From the NCBI GenBank assembly GCA_013399695.1, contig VXAU01001096.1, positions 346,145 to 410,144 of the forward strand: a stretch of 64,000 bases of DNA, given 5' to 3'. A model generated the notes under the pieces. That model was given only the letters and a program-made list of their open reading frames with translations, searched no databases and had not been told where the DNA came from. Made by a program: the position numbers and the translations under genes. Origin of the DNA: Formicarius rufipectus (taxonomy: Eukaryota; Chordata; Aves; Passeriformes; Formicariidae). Position 1 is the stretch's first letter. Each line of letters starts with the position of its first letter. Below are positions 11,001-23,800 of the stretch, piece after piece.

Positions 11001-14000
11001 TTCACCTGGACTTTAACTGCTGTCATCAGAACTTAAAAATACAACATCTTTCACTTTTAGCTTTGGATCAACAGTTTAAATAATCCTTCTGTCATCTTCC
11101 AGTCCTGCATCAACTACATCTCATCAAAAGGACAGCAATCATACAGGAGCTCAATGTGAACTTATGTAGTATGAGCTCATTACAAAGCACTACCTTGTTC
11201 AAAGAAGCAACTAAATCCTTCTCTCACTTCAGAACTTTGATATTTTTCTGGTCCCTGCTACAGTGTATCAGCAAGTCAACTGAAAGCAGCAACTCGAAGT
11301 TCTTCTGGTCAGCATTACACTCAAGTATTTTTTTCTGCTAAGAAACACCTCATGAGCTTTTACACTGACACAGTTTGTTAGAAATGTTTGACACAGACAT
11401 CAACACAGTTGCTTCAGAACAAGCATCCAGTATCATTTGAGACACTTGACTTACGGAAGAGTCACCACACCTAATTTGGTGGCACTCTCCAGGTACCATG
11501 GTGGTTCCATGTTCTAGTCACCAGTTTCACATATTCAGATTAAAGCAAGTTACACATGACCCAAATCCAGGCACAACAGGCAAGTGCTGCAACAAGTGAC
11601 CCGTTCTGTTCTTCATCCTAATCTGCAGTTCTTTGCTGCCTTAAGGTACCGCCTCAAACAAAGGGTTGATCTGCATCTGAAGGGACAGTTGTCACACTAT
11701 TTAAAGTGAACCTTATGTCACTACTGTGGAAACTGGAAGATGTGGTTTTGAAAGCCCTTCAGCTACAGAGGCATTAGAAGCAAGTAGCTAGATAATTAAT
11801 GACCAGGTCAAGATACAGATGTTATGAACAGTTATCTTCAAAATGTTTGCCAAAGACACCATGTGCAGTTGAATTGTATAAAGATCCCAGCTGGCCCATT
11901 TTAAGTATTCTGACTGGACTGGGTCCCCACAGGACTTCAGATGACAGAAATTCCAACTTGTTGCTTTCAATGAGTTGAGGCTTAAAAGGGACAACAAACT
12001 GATCACTGCTGCCAATGAAGTGATCTCTTTGGACTTTACATCTGTGTGCACCAGCATGTTTAACTGTCCAGAGAGCAACCCCTGATAGTAAAGGCCAACT
12101 AGTACAGAACACAGGGTAACTGCCCTAGCATATCCTCCAACACATTAAAATTGTATGACTGTACAAAAAAAATCCTCAGTGGTGTTGTGCCTGGAACACT
12201 AATGTCAAGCCCTGCCTAGAGCTCTTTGAAAAACTGCTAGCCAGCACCCATCAGAAGACAAGGCATTACTCTAAGGTGTTTGGAGTCAAAACTATTTCAA
12301 CAGCCAGAAGCTTCCTCACAGGCACTATTTCTTAGTACAAAAATAGAAGTTATCACTAAATTAAAATCTAGACTTGTCAAGGGTTGATACTCTCTGTGAA
12401 ATGCAACCTTAGTTCTAAAGGAGATGCCTGAGCTTTTCTTGTTGACCTGACAGTCCTCTGCTGTCACTTCACCATTTGGTCAAATCCCATCTTGGTCAAC
12501 ATCCCAGCTCTAAACAAGCTCCTACTAAAGCATACAAAAGAAAAAACACCACACAATTTAGAACAAAAAACCAGAAGTATGATGGTACACAAAGAAAGGA
12601 CTGTGACTTTACTTCTCATAGGTGTGTAAGTTACAGCTATGAAGGCAGGACCGTGGACAACGCAGAAACCTTGTTTCATACACATCCTTTGAAGGCACAC
12701 CTAAAATGAAACAAGAGCTCCATAACCACCCTGGGTCACAGTATTATATTCATATGGAAGCCAACTGATTACTAAAATTAGTATAGTTAATTCCATATGG
12801 ATTGTATATTCCATATATGATCTATAGCATTAGGCTGAATGAGTTTTACTTGCAAGCTATAACGTACCTATCTACAACTAACAATGCACCCCAAAATATA
12901 TCACCAATTACATTTCAAAAACTGAGAAAGAACAGGAAACTGAAATAGCTGTCAAGACATACAAGTGTATTGAGACGTTCCCAAAGTGAGTGCTTTGGTG
13001 AGAAATAAAGTTCCATCTGCTGGAGCAGGTTGGTATTCATGGCAACATGCAGTCCTGACTTTCACTTCAGTCCATTAGAAGAGAGTGTCTGAGAAACTTC
13101 AGATCTCTATCCCGTTAGGGAAGCAGAAGTCGAATGTGCACTGCTGCCCAATCTTCCATGACTGTCAGCACTCACTCCCACAAACAGCAACACAGAAGGC
13201 AGTGGCCTCTTCTGGTCTTCAAGTTAAACTCCATCAACAAGAGAGGAGTTACACTTTTTCCCCCACTTTTGAGTCTGAACTCCTGTAACCACATTAGTTA
13301 CAGAATATCTATCTGAGGCTTTAGGCACAGGCCTTTCAGTAGCAGTGAACACACACCTGCTCAGTTTAACTCTTGCTTTTCATGAAAGAATAGCTTCCAA
13401 AGAAGCTAAAAGCTGAATTCTTTCTAGACTAAACTTATGATAACACAAAAAAAACCTGTTTCTAAACAACACACAGGGCACATGAAGAGAGTTTTGATGC
13501 AGTATTTAACTTGAAATGTTACAGAAGTAAAGATGCCGGCCATGTGTTCTTTCGAAGTCACAGCCCTACACTTCAAAAGCTCAGAGGAATACGTGAGGTT
13601 TGCTTAGTTTCCAGGATCTTTAGTATCACAGCTTTCTGACGTTATTTAAAAATAAAAAATGGGTTCCATTTATACACAAATCCACATAAATGAAAACACT
13701 GAAATCACTAGAAAACGGTATTAAATTTACACAGACCAAATCAAGAAAGGGTTGTAAGAGCAGCAAGCTGTTACACTCTCCCATAGTTCTTCTCTAAGGA
13801 AGTGTCTTGAACATACCCTGGAGAGGTTGTCTTTAAGGTAGTTTGGGGTGAACTTAAAGGATAGACCTATCAAAACCAAGTTGTTTATTCTTAATACACC
13901 TCACCATCTTCCTAATTTTGTCACATTTTAAAAGTATATTGGTTCTCCTTCATACAAAGGCACTCAAAGATAGGAGAAAGCCATTAACAGCCTTGGTGTT

Positions 14001-15035
14001 GAAGTAATACATGAGATGCCTTTGAACATATGAAAGAAACTGTTAAAAAAAAGTTTTATTAGATATTGGACAGAACTATCACCATTTTATCTATTGAAAC
14101 TCTTTCATCCTGAGTAATTTATAAGAGCTCTCATTTTCTTGGCAGTATTAGTCTTTCACCTGGGGTATCTCAAAAGATCACTAATGAGCTACTATTTGGG
14201 TCATACACTCTACTCTGTAGGAATGAATCTGAAGCATAACTTTTCACTTCCTTTTTCCCTTCTCTGTCCCACTATTAAGAATTTGGGATTTTTTTTAATC
14301 AGTATGCAAACATTAATACTACTTTATCTATACTTTTAAGACTGGAGACAGAAGTTAAAGGTCTACTAAATTAGCTTGCACATTCACAGAAGGAACATCA
14401 ACCTTCCTATCCACCCATCTCTACTCCTGAAGGATGGCATTCATCTTTTCAGCATAAACTTACCACACAGATGAACATATACAGCACACCTATTCTGCAA
14501 CATCTTCTGATATGAGATATCTACTATTCTACTTTTGGGTCTGTCTTCCAGAGTATCATCACAGAAACTTTAAACAGAAGCAGATCTTCAGTCAATGCAA
14601 CAGCAGCATCTGGTCAAACAAGCATGTATACATATAATGCAGAATGAAAAATTAGACTTGTCAACAGTTTAAAAGTAATTACACAATTATTTCTTAATAT
14701 GACCTTATTAATAGCAAAGCTGCAAATTTTCAATCTAATTTTGAGCCTTCTCAAAGTATTTCCTATGCTTGTTTAGGCCTCCCTGAACAGACTGGGGTTC
14801 TGAGAAAGGTTTTCAACTGGCCAAAGACCATAAACTAAATGGCACTGGGAAAACAGCCACTTAATTTACTGTTTTGACAATGTAAAACTACCTTGACCCC
14901 CACTTCTAAAACCCCTTATTTTTACAATATGCCTCCAAAATACAACTACCCCTAAGGAAACTGAATCAACTTCTTCCTCACTCTCCAAGCTTGTATAGTT
15001 AGTCATTCAACAATGAGGTATTATGTTGGTCCACC

Positions 15036-15058
15036 AAAAAAAAAAAAAAAAAAAAAAA
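15036..15058 (+). repeat. Poly(A) run, 23 bases
   Basis: Uninterrupted A tract in BTAF1 intron 1. No target-site duplication or retrogene body is recognisable next to it. Confidence 0.95.
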
Positions 15059-16218
15059 GTACAGATCTCTACAAGCAAATGGAACTGGTGCAGAAGCTGG
15101 ACCAACACCCTTTACAGAAAGATAGTTACATTGCTATATACTCCTAAAAGTACAATTATGTGTAGTCCGAAAGGAAAGGACTTTTGAAGTTCAGTGTTCT
15201 GGGTGAAGACAAGATTTCTTTTATTCCTATTTATTATAGGAACACATAGCATCACTGTTCCTACACTTGCACTGCAGAAAGGTCCATGTGTTACAGCACT
15301 CCAAAATGTGTATTCTTTTACCTAAGTTACATGTGCAACTGAAATAATTCCATACCAATTCACCAGTATTCCAGCAGCACCTTTACTGAAATTCTATACT
15401 TTATGTTCAACTTGTGTAACATTTGGATTTTAAAACTGTACTCTGAGGCAATATATCACACTATTATTAACACACCAACAACTTTAGTGCTCCACACTGA
15501 AGCGCAGAATAAGCCAAATCTAAATCAGAATTGTCTTTTGAGTTCCCAAACAGGTGCTAACTAAACCTTTGCACAGAGCACTGCTGATTGCCACTGAAGC
15601 ACTGAAACAGAAAGCAGCCTTCACAACAGACACAGTCTCAGCATAGAGCTGAAAAGCTCCATCTAATATTCCAGTTAGTCCCCATATCACATGTACATTA
15701 GCAAAGTTATTTAAGCACACTGACCAAACCTAATGTAATTAAAATACTGCTCTATTTTACATGATGACTGACTTACTACTACACAGTAGTCTTAGAACAG
15801 CAGTCCTTATTACTTATAGATAGACTGGGGGAGGGAGGAAAAAAAAATCCCAACAAACACATAGCAAGTTGATTAAAAAATAAGAGTACACTAAAACAAA
15901 GTGATACTTTGTAGAAACCATAAGGCTAAAAATAAAACACCTGCTACTAGAAGTCTTAAAGGGTGTGTTGCTCCCATAAATTTTGATGAAGAATAGATTT
16001 TCATTTTAAGTGTGCACAACTTTACTTTGCTACATAGAATTGTAAAATTATTCACATGCAGCTTTAGAAACAGATTTTAGTTTTGTGATAGCACTTTAGA
16101 AGTACAGAGATACTACCAACACGTGACTTAGAGATAATCTATCACAAGCTTAATTTGGATTTATGGTTTCCTTTCAACTATCCTGTTAGGAAGCTTAACA
16201 CGCCCATTTCACACACCA

Positions 16219-16219
<1 letters not shown>

Positions 16220-16251
<32 letters not shown>
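16220..16251 (+). repeat. Poly(A) run, 32 bases
   Basis: Uninterrupted A tract about 300 bases before the BTAF1 CpG island. No retroposed gene body is recognisable upstream. Confidence 0.95.
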
Positions 16252-16253
<2 letters not shown>

Positions 16254-16738
16254 AGCAGAAATTCGTGCTCAGCGTTTTTTATAAAACAGCTCTGTTAAGA
16301 CATACCTCTGTATCTGCGAATGCTTTAAACGCTGGCACACCCCAGAGCACATGTGTGAAAGCAGATACTACCCAATATCTTGAGGCAGAGCCAGAACACA
16401 CTAATCACTTTTCGCCATGAAAGTCTGTTTTATTTCGGTTACTTTACAACTACGGGCTCTGAAAGGCAAAACCGGTTTCTTGCCACTTTTTGAGACACAG
16501 TATCTCAGTCCCCTATATTCCCCAGCACTTTAACCACCCTGCCAAGGACTGGCCAACAACACGAAGGTGTCGAATTCAGGAGGAAGCCCGGGGCGCCAGA
16601 GGCAGAGCTCCTCCGGCCCGAAGGAGGGCGGGGGGCACGGCAGCCACCCCCGGCCCGGACACAGACCCACCCCAGCGCCCGGTGGGGCGGCCCCGCGAGG
16701 CCTCCGCGGCCCGAGGCGGCGGAGAGCGAACACCCGTC

Positions 16739-17097
16739 NNNNNNNNNNNNNNNNNNNNNNNNNNNNNNNNNNNNNNNNNNNNNNNNNNNNNNNNNNNNNN
16801 NNNNNNNNNNNNNNNNNNNNNNNNNNNNNNNNNNNNNNNNNNNNNNNNNNNNNNNNNNNNNNNNNNNNNNNNNNNNNNNNNNNNNNNNNNNNNNNNNNNN
16901 NNNNNNNNNNNNNNNNNNNNNNNNNNNNNNNNNNNNNNNNNNNNNNNNNNNNNNNNNNNNNNNNNNNNNNNNNNNNNNNNNNNNNNNNNNNNNNNNNNNN
17001 NNNNNNNNNNNNNNNNNNNNNNNNNNNNNNNNNNNNNNNNNNNNNNNNNNNNNNNNNNNNNNNNNNNNNNNNNNNNNNNNNNNNNNNNNNNNNNNNN
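16739..17097. other. Assembly gap (359 N)
   Basis: A run of N inside the CpG island. It probably hides the BTAF1 transcription start and exon 1. No MAVS-type start followed by a donor is visible in the flanks. Confidence 0.99.
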
Positions 17098-17427
17098 AGT
17101 GGGGCGGGAGCGCGCGGCGCCCGCATCGAGCGGGGCCGGCCATGGAGCGCTCCGGGCCGACTGGGGGAGCCATCTGCGCGGCCGCGGCGGGGGGCGCGCG
17201 GAGCACAGTGCCCCAGGCCCCCGCCCCGAGTGGAGAACAAAGGCACCAGGGCGCGAAGTGCACGTATTTCCTTCGAGGGACACCGGGTGTTGGCACTTCT
17301 GCCCCGCCAGTGCGGCGGGGGAGGGTGGCCGGGAACTCGGCGAGCTCAGGCGGCACCCCGGTGTCGGCGAGGTCCGCCGCCCCTCGGCCATGCCCGGCGC
17401 TGCGGCGCGGAGGCTCTGCCCGCGGGG

Positions 17428-17447
17428 ACTACAACTCCCGGCGTGCC
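17428..17447 (+). promoter_or_regulatory. ZNF143/THAP11-type promoter motif
   Basis: ACTACAACTCCCGGCGTGCC closely matches the known ZNF143 (SBS) consensus, ACTACA followed by a TCCC core and a TGC end. This motif is typical of CpG-island promoters, often bidirectional ones. Matched by eye. Confidence 0.6.
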
Positions 17448-17501
17448 CCGCGCCGCGGCCGGGCCGGGCGGGCGCTGCCTCGGAGCCCCCGCGGCGAGGT
17501 G

Positions 17502-17593
17502 TGGGCAACACCCACGGAGTGTAACACCGTCGGGTGATAACACTCGCGGGAGGTGTCACACACACGGGGGATCAGACGCGCACGGGGTCACTG
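17502..17593 (+). repeat. Degenerate short tandem repeat in BTAF1 CpG island
   Basis: About five imperfect copies of a 15-20-base unit of the form GTGTnACACnnnCGGGnGA: GTGTGGGCAACACCCACGGA, GTGTAACACCGTCGGGTGA, TAACACTCGCGGGAG, GTGTCACACACACGGGGGA, TCAGACGCGCACGGGGTCA. The GTGT/ACAC pairs make each unit partly self-complementary. Confidence 0.6.
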
Positions 17594-17810
17594 ACCAGTA
17601 CCGGCCACGCCGGGCGCCGAGCGGGCACCTGGGCCGTGACAGCTGTGGCGGCTCCGTGAGCGCCGCGCTCCTTTCCGCTTCCTTCGCGCCCGTGGCACCG
17701 CGGCTCGTCCGAGCCATCCCTGCATCCCGACCGCCGCTGCCCCGGAGCTCCCGAGAAAACCAGACTTCTCCACAGCGCCCTATCGGCTTCCATCACGTTC
17801 GCATTAACAA

Positions 17811-20800
17811 ATTAGCCCTCGATTAATCAGTTGAATTAATGGTCCCAGGCAGGGACATGAAGTGAGGTGACGTATGTAGCCTTTCATGTGATAAGTTGGA
17901 AACACAGTAATAGTTTTTTCTTTCTTCTGAGTGATGACATAAACTTAAACAAACATAGATTTCCATCATGCTGTATGATAAAGTTTTCCTCTGAAGCCCA
18001 CAGTGCTGTGGATTTCATACCCAACCTCTCTACATGGGTTTCTGCTCATACTTAACCAGAAGGGTTGGGGCACGTATGTCCTGGATGGTCTCCCTTTCCC
18101 CAGCGTGGTTGAATTGGCTCGTTCCATCCCTACTGATTCCAGCCAGGCACATGAACCTCCATCATCACTCCTCTTTTTTACAGTTCAATAAAGAAGGCAC
18201 TGGCAGGGTGTCAATCGAATTTGCCCTTATCCATGCGGACCCACCCTATACCTGGGTCCTCCATAAGGTCTGCCCTGTGCTGCTTTGCTGCCTTTCTGCT
18301 CCTGTCCTCAGTGGGAGCTCAGTGGTCATGGGCAGCTGGCCACAAAAACACGGCCAAGTGAGGCAGCCCAAGGCCTCTCAGCACACAGCGTGGCCAGAGC
18401 AGACCACAGACTTCCTCTGCAGTGGCAGGGATGGTTTTTGTCACAGCGTCCCAGGTAACGCCTTTGCCCTGTCCAGGCTCTGATGCAGTGACTGCCCTCA
18501 CAGGGCTCAACGTGCCACCCGCAGCGGGGCACACACCGACAGAGCAGGGGGTTATTTGGAGCCTCTCTCCGGGTGCTGCAAAAACTCACCCCACGCGATG
18601 CCCTCGTGTTGCAGGTGCTGCTGTGGGCATCCCAGGCCGTGACCCGAGGCACGTGGCTGTGCCCGTCCCGTGTGTGGGTTCCCACACAACGTGGAGTAGG
18701 GAGCAGCAAGGAGCAGGCTGAGGGTGGAGGTGTTCTTCTGGCATGTTCGATGCTGTTGACATGGATGTATAGCAAACATCCCTGGTAGTATTTCTGTGTT
18801 TGCTTAGCCAGGTATCAGCAGCCACCCTATCCTGCTGTGGGTATTATTGAAATGATCCTCAGGTGCTGTTTCCAATTCCAACGGCCCATTTCCTTTTAGG
18901 TTCCTTAAAAACACATTCTGCATTGTTCTAATAGCAGTCAAGGCAGAGGGCACATGGAGCATGCAATAAAATTTGCTTTGAACACCCCCATAGAGGTTGT
19001 TCTACCTGATAAAAATAAGTGCAGGGGAAATATTGGTGGTAGACCTTAGGCACTGTGTACTTGCACAAGTTATGATAAACTGCAGTTCCAGCAAAACAAT
19101 CTGCAGAAGACAGAAAGAATGATCAGTTATTTACATAATAGTAGGCATTCTGGACTGAAACACAATACATTCAAGTTTCACAACATGTATTTTTGTATTT
19201 TGATGTGGCATTTATGTAAAGCATGTTGTTACTCAACTATTCAATTGTATCTTCTGCTCAGTCCTTTTTCCTACAGCCTATGAAAACCAATTCTTCTTTG
19301 TCCATGTGTCTGTTCACCTGCTCTGTACGTCGTACCAATTCTTTTTGCATATTTATTTTTTGACCCATTTTCCAAGAAGTGGCCGTACATTTTCTTCCCT
19401 TTTCTTCTTCTGTTAAAAGAATCCCCACTGCAAATCTGTAGTGTGCCAAAGCTCTCAAAGCTCTCCCTGAGTTAGGTAAAACTAATTTCAGTCAGTATGT
19501 TATGATCAGTGCTTCCTGCATTCATCTCGATTGCTTTGTTTTGTTTTCCTCCTCCTGCCAGCTGTTCACCTGTGAACTGTTGCTGCTTAGTCTGCAGATT
19601 CACAGCGACACAGAGCCCAGGGAAAACATGGTGCAGTCCCCAAGTGCTACAGCTGTGCCAGTAGCAGGTGACAGAGGCACAGTTTTTCAGGTGGAGTCTC
19701 TCCTGATTAGACCTCACACAACAAGATTTTCTGCATGTTTTATTTTTCCGGTTAGTTTTTTGTGCTCTGAAGGTCGGCAGATTTGTGTTGCTGAGGATCA
19801 CACCAGCCTCTCTGTGGTGGTACGTATAACATTTCATGCCTTCTAGTCTGGAAAAGATTATTTTCATAATAGTTTGCACATATTTTAGTGGCTATCTTAT
19901 TTGATTTCTAAATTCCCTTGAAAGTCTTGTTTGAAGACAAGCTAGTCTTAGAAGCTTGTCCCTGCTTAGCAGTTTGTCCAGGCACCTTCTCTGCTGGTGT
20001 CTTAATCACTGTCATTATTTTTATAATCTGGGGAAAAATTTCTCTGTGATACTTTTATGCATTATGATTTTATGCAGGTAAATTATGCAGGTTCTTTACA
20101 ACTTGTGTTTCTTAATCATGCATTCTGTTCTAAGGTCTGCAAATTAACCAGTTATCTTGGAGACTATTTCTAAAATACTTTAAAATTCTTATTTATTTTG
20201 GTTTTAACTGTTTCTTCTTCAAGTATTATTTACCCTTCCATGGTTCTATTTGAAATTTTATCTCTGTAGGTTAGGCCCCTCTTTTACTGGTGTCACTAAA
20301 ATCAGATTTCTTGGTTTTTTTCCCCCTTGAATAATCTCTTGTTCCTTGCTAAGTAATAATTTCTTATTAAGCTATTCAGCTTAATTTTTATTTAAAGGTG
20401 TATTTATTTTTTATCCTCTAAACTTCACCAGTTTCCATGCCAACTGTCATGCTTTTAATGGTCTTATTTTTAGTCCAAGGAGACTTTTTACTAGCTGCAT
20501 AACCTTCTTGAAATCCTTTTAAAACAATGGCAACTTGTACATAGCCCTCCTTTTGAGTTCTTCCTGTTGAGTGAGGGTGGCTGGAGGCTGGGTGCTCACT
20601 GGTAGCTCTCGTAGTCCGAAAAGCACCTCAGAAATACCAGTGAAGTGCCGTGTTCTGAGAGCCAAATCAGGGCAAAGGCACTGCTGCCCACAGAGAGAGA
20701 ATGTTTCTGATGTGAAAAAAGTTTGATGGGCTCCCATTTCTCAACATCAAACAGGACTGTAATAACAATCAGTGAAAATCACCAGCATCTAAGAGGTTCC

Positions 20801-23800
20801 AGACGTCACCAGGGCTGTATAATTATCTCATTAGATTTCATTACCTCTACTCATATTTAATATTGTAAATTCGGGACAGTTTTCCTCAATGAGAGGCTCC
20901 TGATCTGACAGAGAGAGAATGTTTCTGATTCACTTCTGTGATTTTCTGTTCACAGGGATTTTATCTCACAAGATGGCATGGACTTGTTCAGAAGTGTTGT
21001 TTCTTGCCCATCTCTATTTTAAACAGATACTTCTACAACTGATCAACCTTGTTGTACAAGGTTGTACAACCACTTTGCTTTCATTAGCCATGGTCTGTAA
21101 TTTCTTCAGCATTTCATTCCATGATCCCAAATTTCTCATTTTCTAACTCTGCTCTACTTTCCACCCTATCTTACAACAGACAAAGGCTTAAATTACTGAT
21201 ACTATTTCCATACTTTTTATGTATAAACCCCATAAGTTTCTTAGTTTTGTCTAGCTGTTATCCAGGCTCCTAATAAATATTTTACAGTTTGAATAGTTTA
21301 TGGTTCCTGTGGCATGTTTTTTAGGAAATGGTATTATCTATCCACTTCATAGTTGTTCTTTTTTCCAAACAAACTGATGTTTACACTTAAATCCTCCCTC
21401 TTTTGACCTTTCTCTGCATGGTGTTACTAGAAACTACACCACTTTCTATGTGTAGGAAGTAACTAAAGTAAATGTACATTCCCTAAATCCATCTTATACT
21501 CTGAAGTATTCAGGGATTAACTGTAGTAACTCACATGGACAATTTCATCTTTATATCTGCTCTCTCACTGATATTTAAGAGAGCAGAGATCTCCATTTAT
21601 ATACAGAAATTTATATGCATGTTTATAATTCACATATACATACATTTATACATAGATATACGTACATATGTAAAATTGAATTTAGTATTTCATATCCAGA
21701 AAGGAGACTGAAAGGTAGAAAACTCTTGTCAAGTGGACTTTTTTGGATTAAGGTAACAGGCAAAAATGAGCCACAATTAGAGACAAAGAGAAATGGAAAT
21801 AAAGAGGTCAAACTCTTCCTATAAATCTGCAGGCCTTTCTACATAGCTTTTTAGAAAAATGCAACACGAAAATGAGAAACAAGTTACAGTTTTTCTATTC
21901 TCTAAACCTGTGTGGCCTTAAGGTTTTTATTCTTTATTTAATTTCAGTAGTCTGATTGTTCTTTTTTCTTTTTCATGAGCTAATGCAAGAGGGACATTAG
22001 CCTGTGCAGTTAAAAAAAAAAGTGCCTATAATTCCAGTGTGCACAAACTGAATACAAAGAGCATAAATAGAAAAGCACCTCTGTCATCAGGGACATAAAG
22101 ATTCAGAAACACACTATAATGCTGAATAAACAAGGCCAGAGGTTTCACATCTAGTCCAGCTCTTTCCAAAAGCTGTTGCTTTTCAAAGATAGAAAAGAAA
22201 GCTAATCTGTGGCCATCATCACAAGTTCTGCTGCAGTTAATGAATTTAAATTAGATTTAAAAACAAGTCTAGTCGCCACATCCTTTGCTCTCTATTTTAT
22301 TGCAACTATATTTAAATGATAGAAAACAGTGAATGTTTTTCTTTTAATTTGCAAATCCTGTTTCTCAGAATATACTTTAGGCCTATTTTTGGAATATAAC
22401 ATCAAAGTCAGAATTTACCATTCACTATATACCAGAACTGCTATTAAATTGCTGCAACATAATGTGTTGGTCCCATTTTTCATCTGGGGTGTGCAGACAA
22501 GGATCAATCAGCTCTAGCATTTGCATATACCAAAGTTTATACTTTCTTTCTTTTATTTGCTTTGTGCATCCTAAAGATGAACTGAGAAGTGATTAACAGA
22601 TATTAATAATACCTTGTACACTCATATTCTCCTTAAAGTGTTAATTTTGCTGTATGGACTTCTGTTTGGCAGTATAACTCTGAAAGCAAAAACTGCTCTC
22701 TGTTTATGTTGAGAGATCCTTTGAAGAACTGCACGGGGAACATCCTCATCTGAGTTGGCTTTATCAGGTTTATGTGTTGGGGGCTCTTTCATCTTGCTTT
22801 GTGGAACGTTCAGTCCTGAGTGTTCCTCATAAAGGAATAAAGTGTCTCCTGCTTTCAGTATGACTCTGTATTGGCTTGCTTGTTGTACTTATAGACGCAC
22901 TTACTTGAGGTTTGTTTGTAACACTTCAATATATAACTGTAAGTTTTGTGTGATGGGTACAGTAATAGCAACATCATGGTGTGTTTTGCTGTTGTCCTGA
23001 AAGTGTGAGATAAGACAGGTATGTACCTGTAATAAACAAATTGAATTTTATTCTTGAATTCCTCAAATGGTGGGATTCCTGATACTCAGTAAAAAACAAG
23101 CTTGTTTTCAATGTGTGAAACAGGTTTGTGGAGTAGTTTCTTACTTGCTTGTCTGAAATTCTCATTGGATTATACAGGGGAAATCTTCAGGATGTTATAC
23201 TGCACATAGACTAGATTTAAAGTTTAGAGAGAAGCCTTAATTAGTTTTAAGCTCCCACATGACTTTATTGCAGGATTAGAGGTCTGAGTGCTCCTGTATT
23301 TTTTTGATAACTGTTATTTACATCAGCATGGTGCTCACACAGCGCCACAGACACAGCTTAGAACACCCAGATAAGAAGTTGCCAGGAACTCCTCTTCCAG
23401 CATGTGCCCTCTTTTTATACCCCATAATCTTTCACCAGCTTTTTACATGTGCATCTTTTGCACATTTCTTCCCTCACACTGATAACCCTCTCACCCTGAC
23501 ACTTGAATTTTCATTTCCCCTTCTCATTCATTTTTCTTTTTTTAAAATATTTCTTTTCTTGTCCTCCTCATGTTGTCTTCCCATCTCAAGAGGACAAAGA
23601 ACCAAGTTGCCTTCTCACCTGGTTCCTTCTTGTCATGTTTTTTTTTCTGGCTCCTCACAAGAAGAAAGGGATCTGCATGTTTGGCAGTTCCTGTCCACTG
23701 GAACCAGGAAATCATGGTCTGCTGACAACTGGAGAAAGAGTCAGCCTGGAGAGGAAACAAGCTCTCGTGGTTGGTAATAGCATGGAAGCTATTGGTTTTT

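Larger units (their letters stand above)
8009..16559 (-). other. BTAF1: BTAF1 intron 1 (no exon recognised)
   Basis: About 8.5 kb of AT-rich sequence between exon 2 and the CpG island. It holds homopolymer runs, of which A(23) at 15036-15058 and A(32) at 16220-16251 are the longest, and short open frames without recognisable domains. I see no splice-bounded coding exon here. Confidence 0.7.
16560..17810. promoter_or_regulatory. BTAF1: CpG island, BTAF1 promoter and probable exon 1
   Basis: A sharp switch from AT-rich to GC- and CpG-dense sequence with GC-box-like GGGGCGGG runs. The position upstream of BTAF1 exon 2 on the minus strand, and the family gene structure with a tiny first coding exon, make it the BTAF1 promoter. 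The centre is missing (N run). Long open frames across it arise from low stop frequency in GC-rich DNA and from the N run, so I do not call them genes. Confidence 0.85.

Noticed and set aside
15036..16251. Poly(A) runs as tails of processed pseudogenes
   Set aside because: No recognisable gene body or target-site duplication adjoins the A tracts.
16490..17826. Long open frames (up to 419 codons) on both strands across the CpG island
   Set aside because: They run through the N run, where no stop can be read, and the flanks are GC-rich DNA with few stops. Overlapping frames on both strands look alike and none has a domain.
23304..23777. 157-codon plus-strand open frame
   Set aside because: Translation is Phe/Leu/Ser/His-rich from pyrimidine-rich DNA, no domain recognised, and an overlapping frame is also open; most likely chance.
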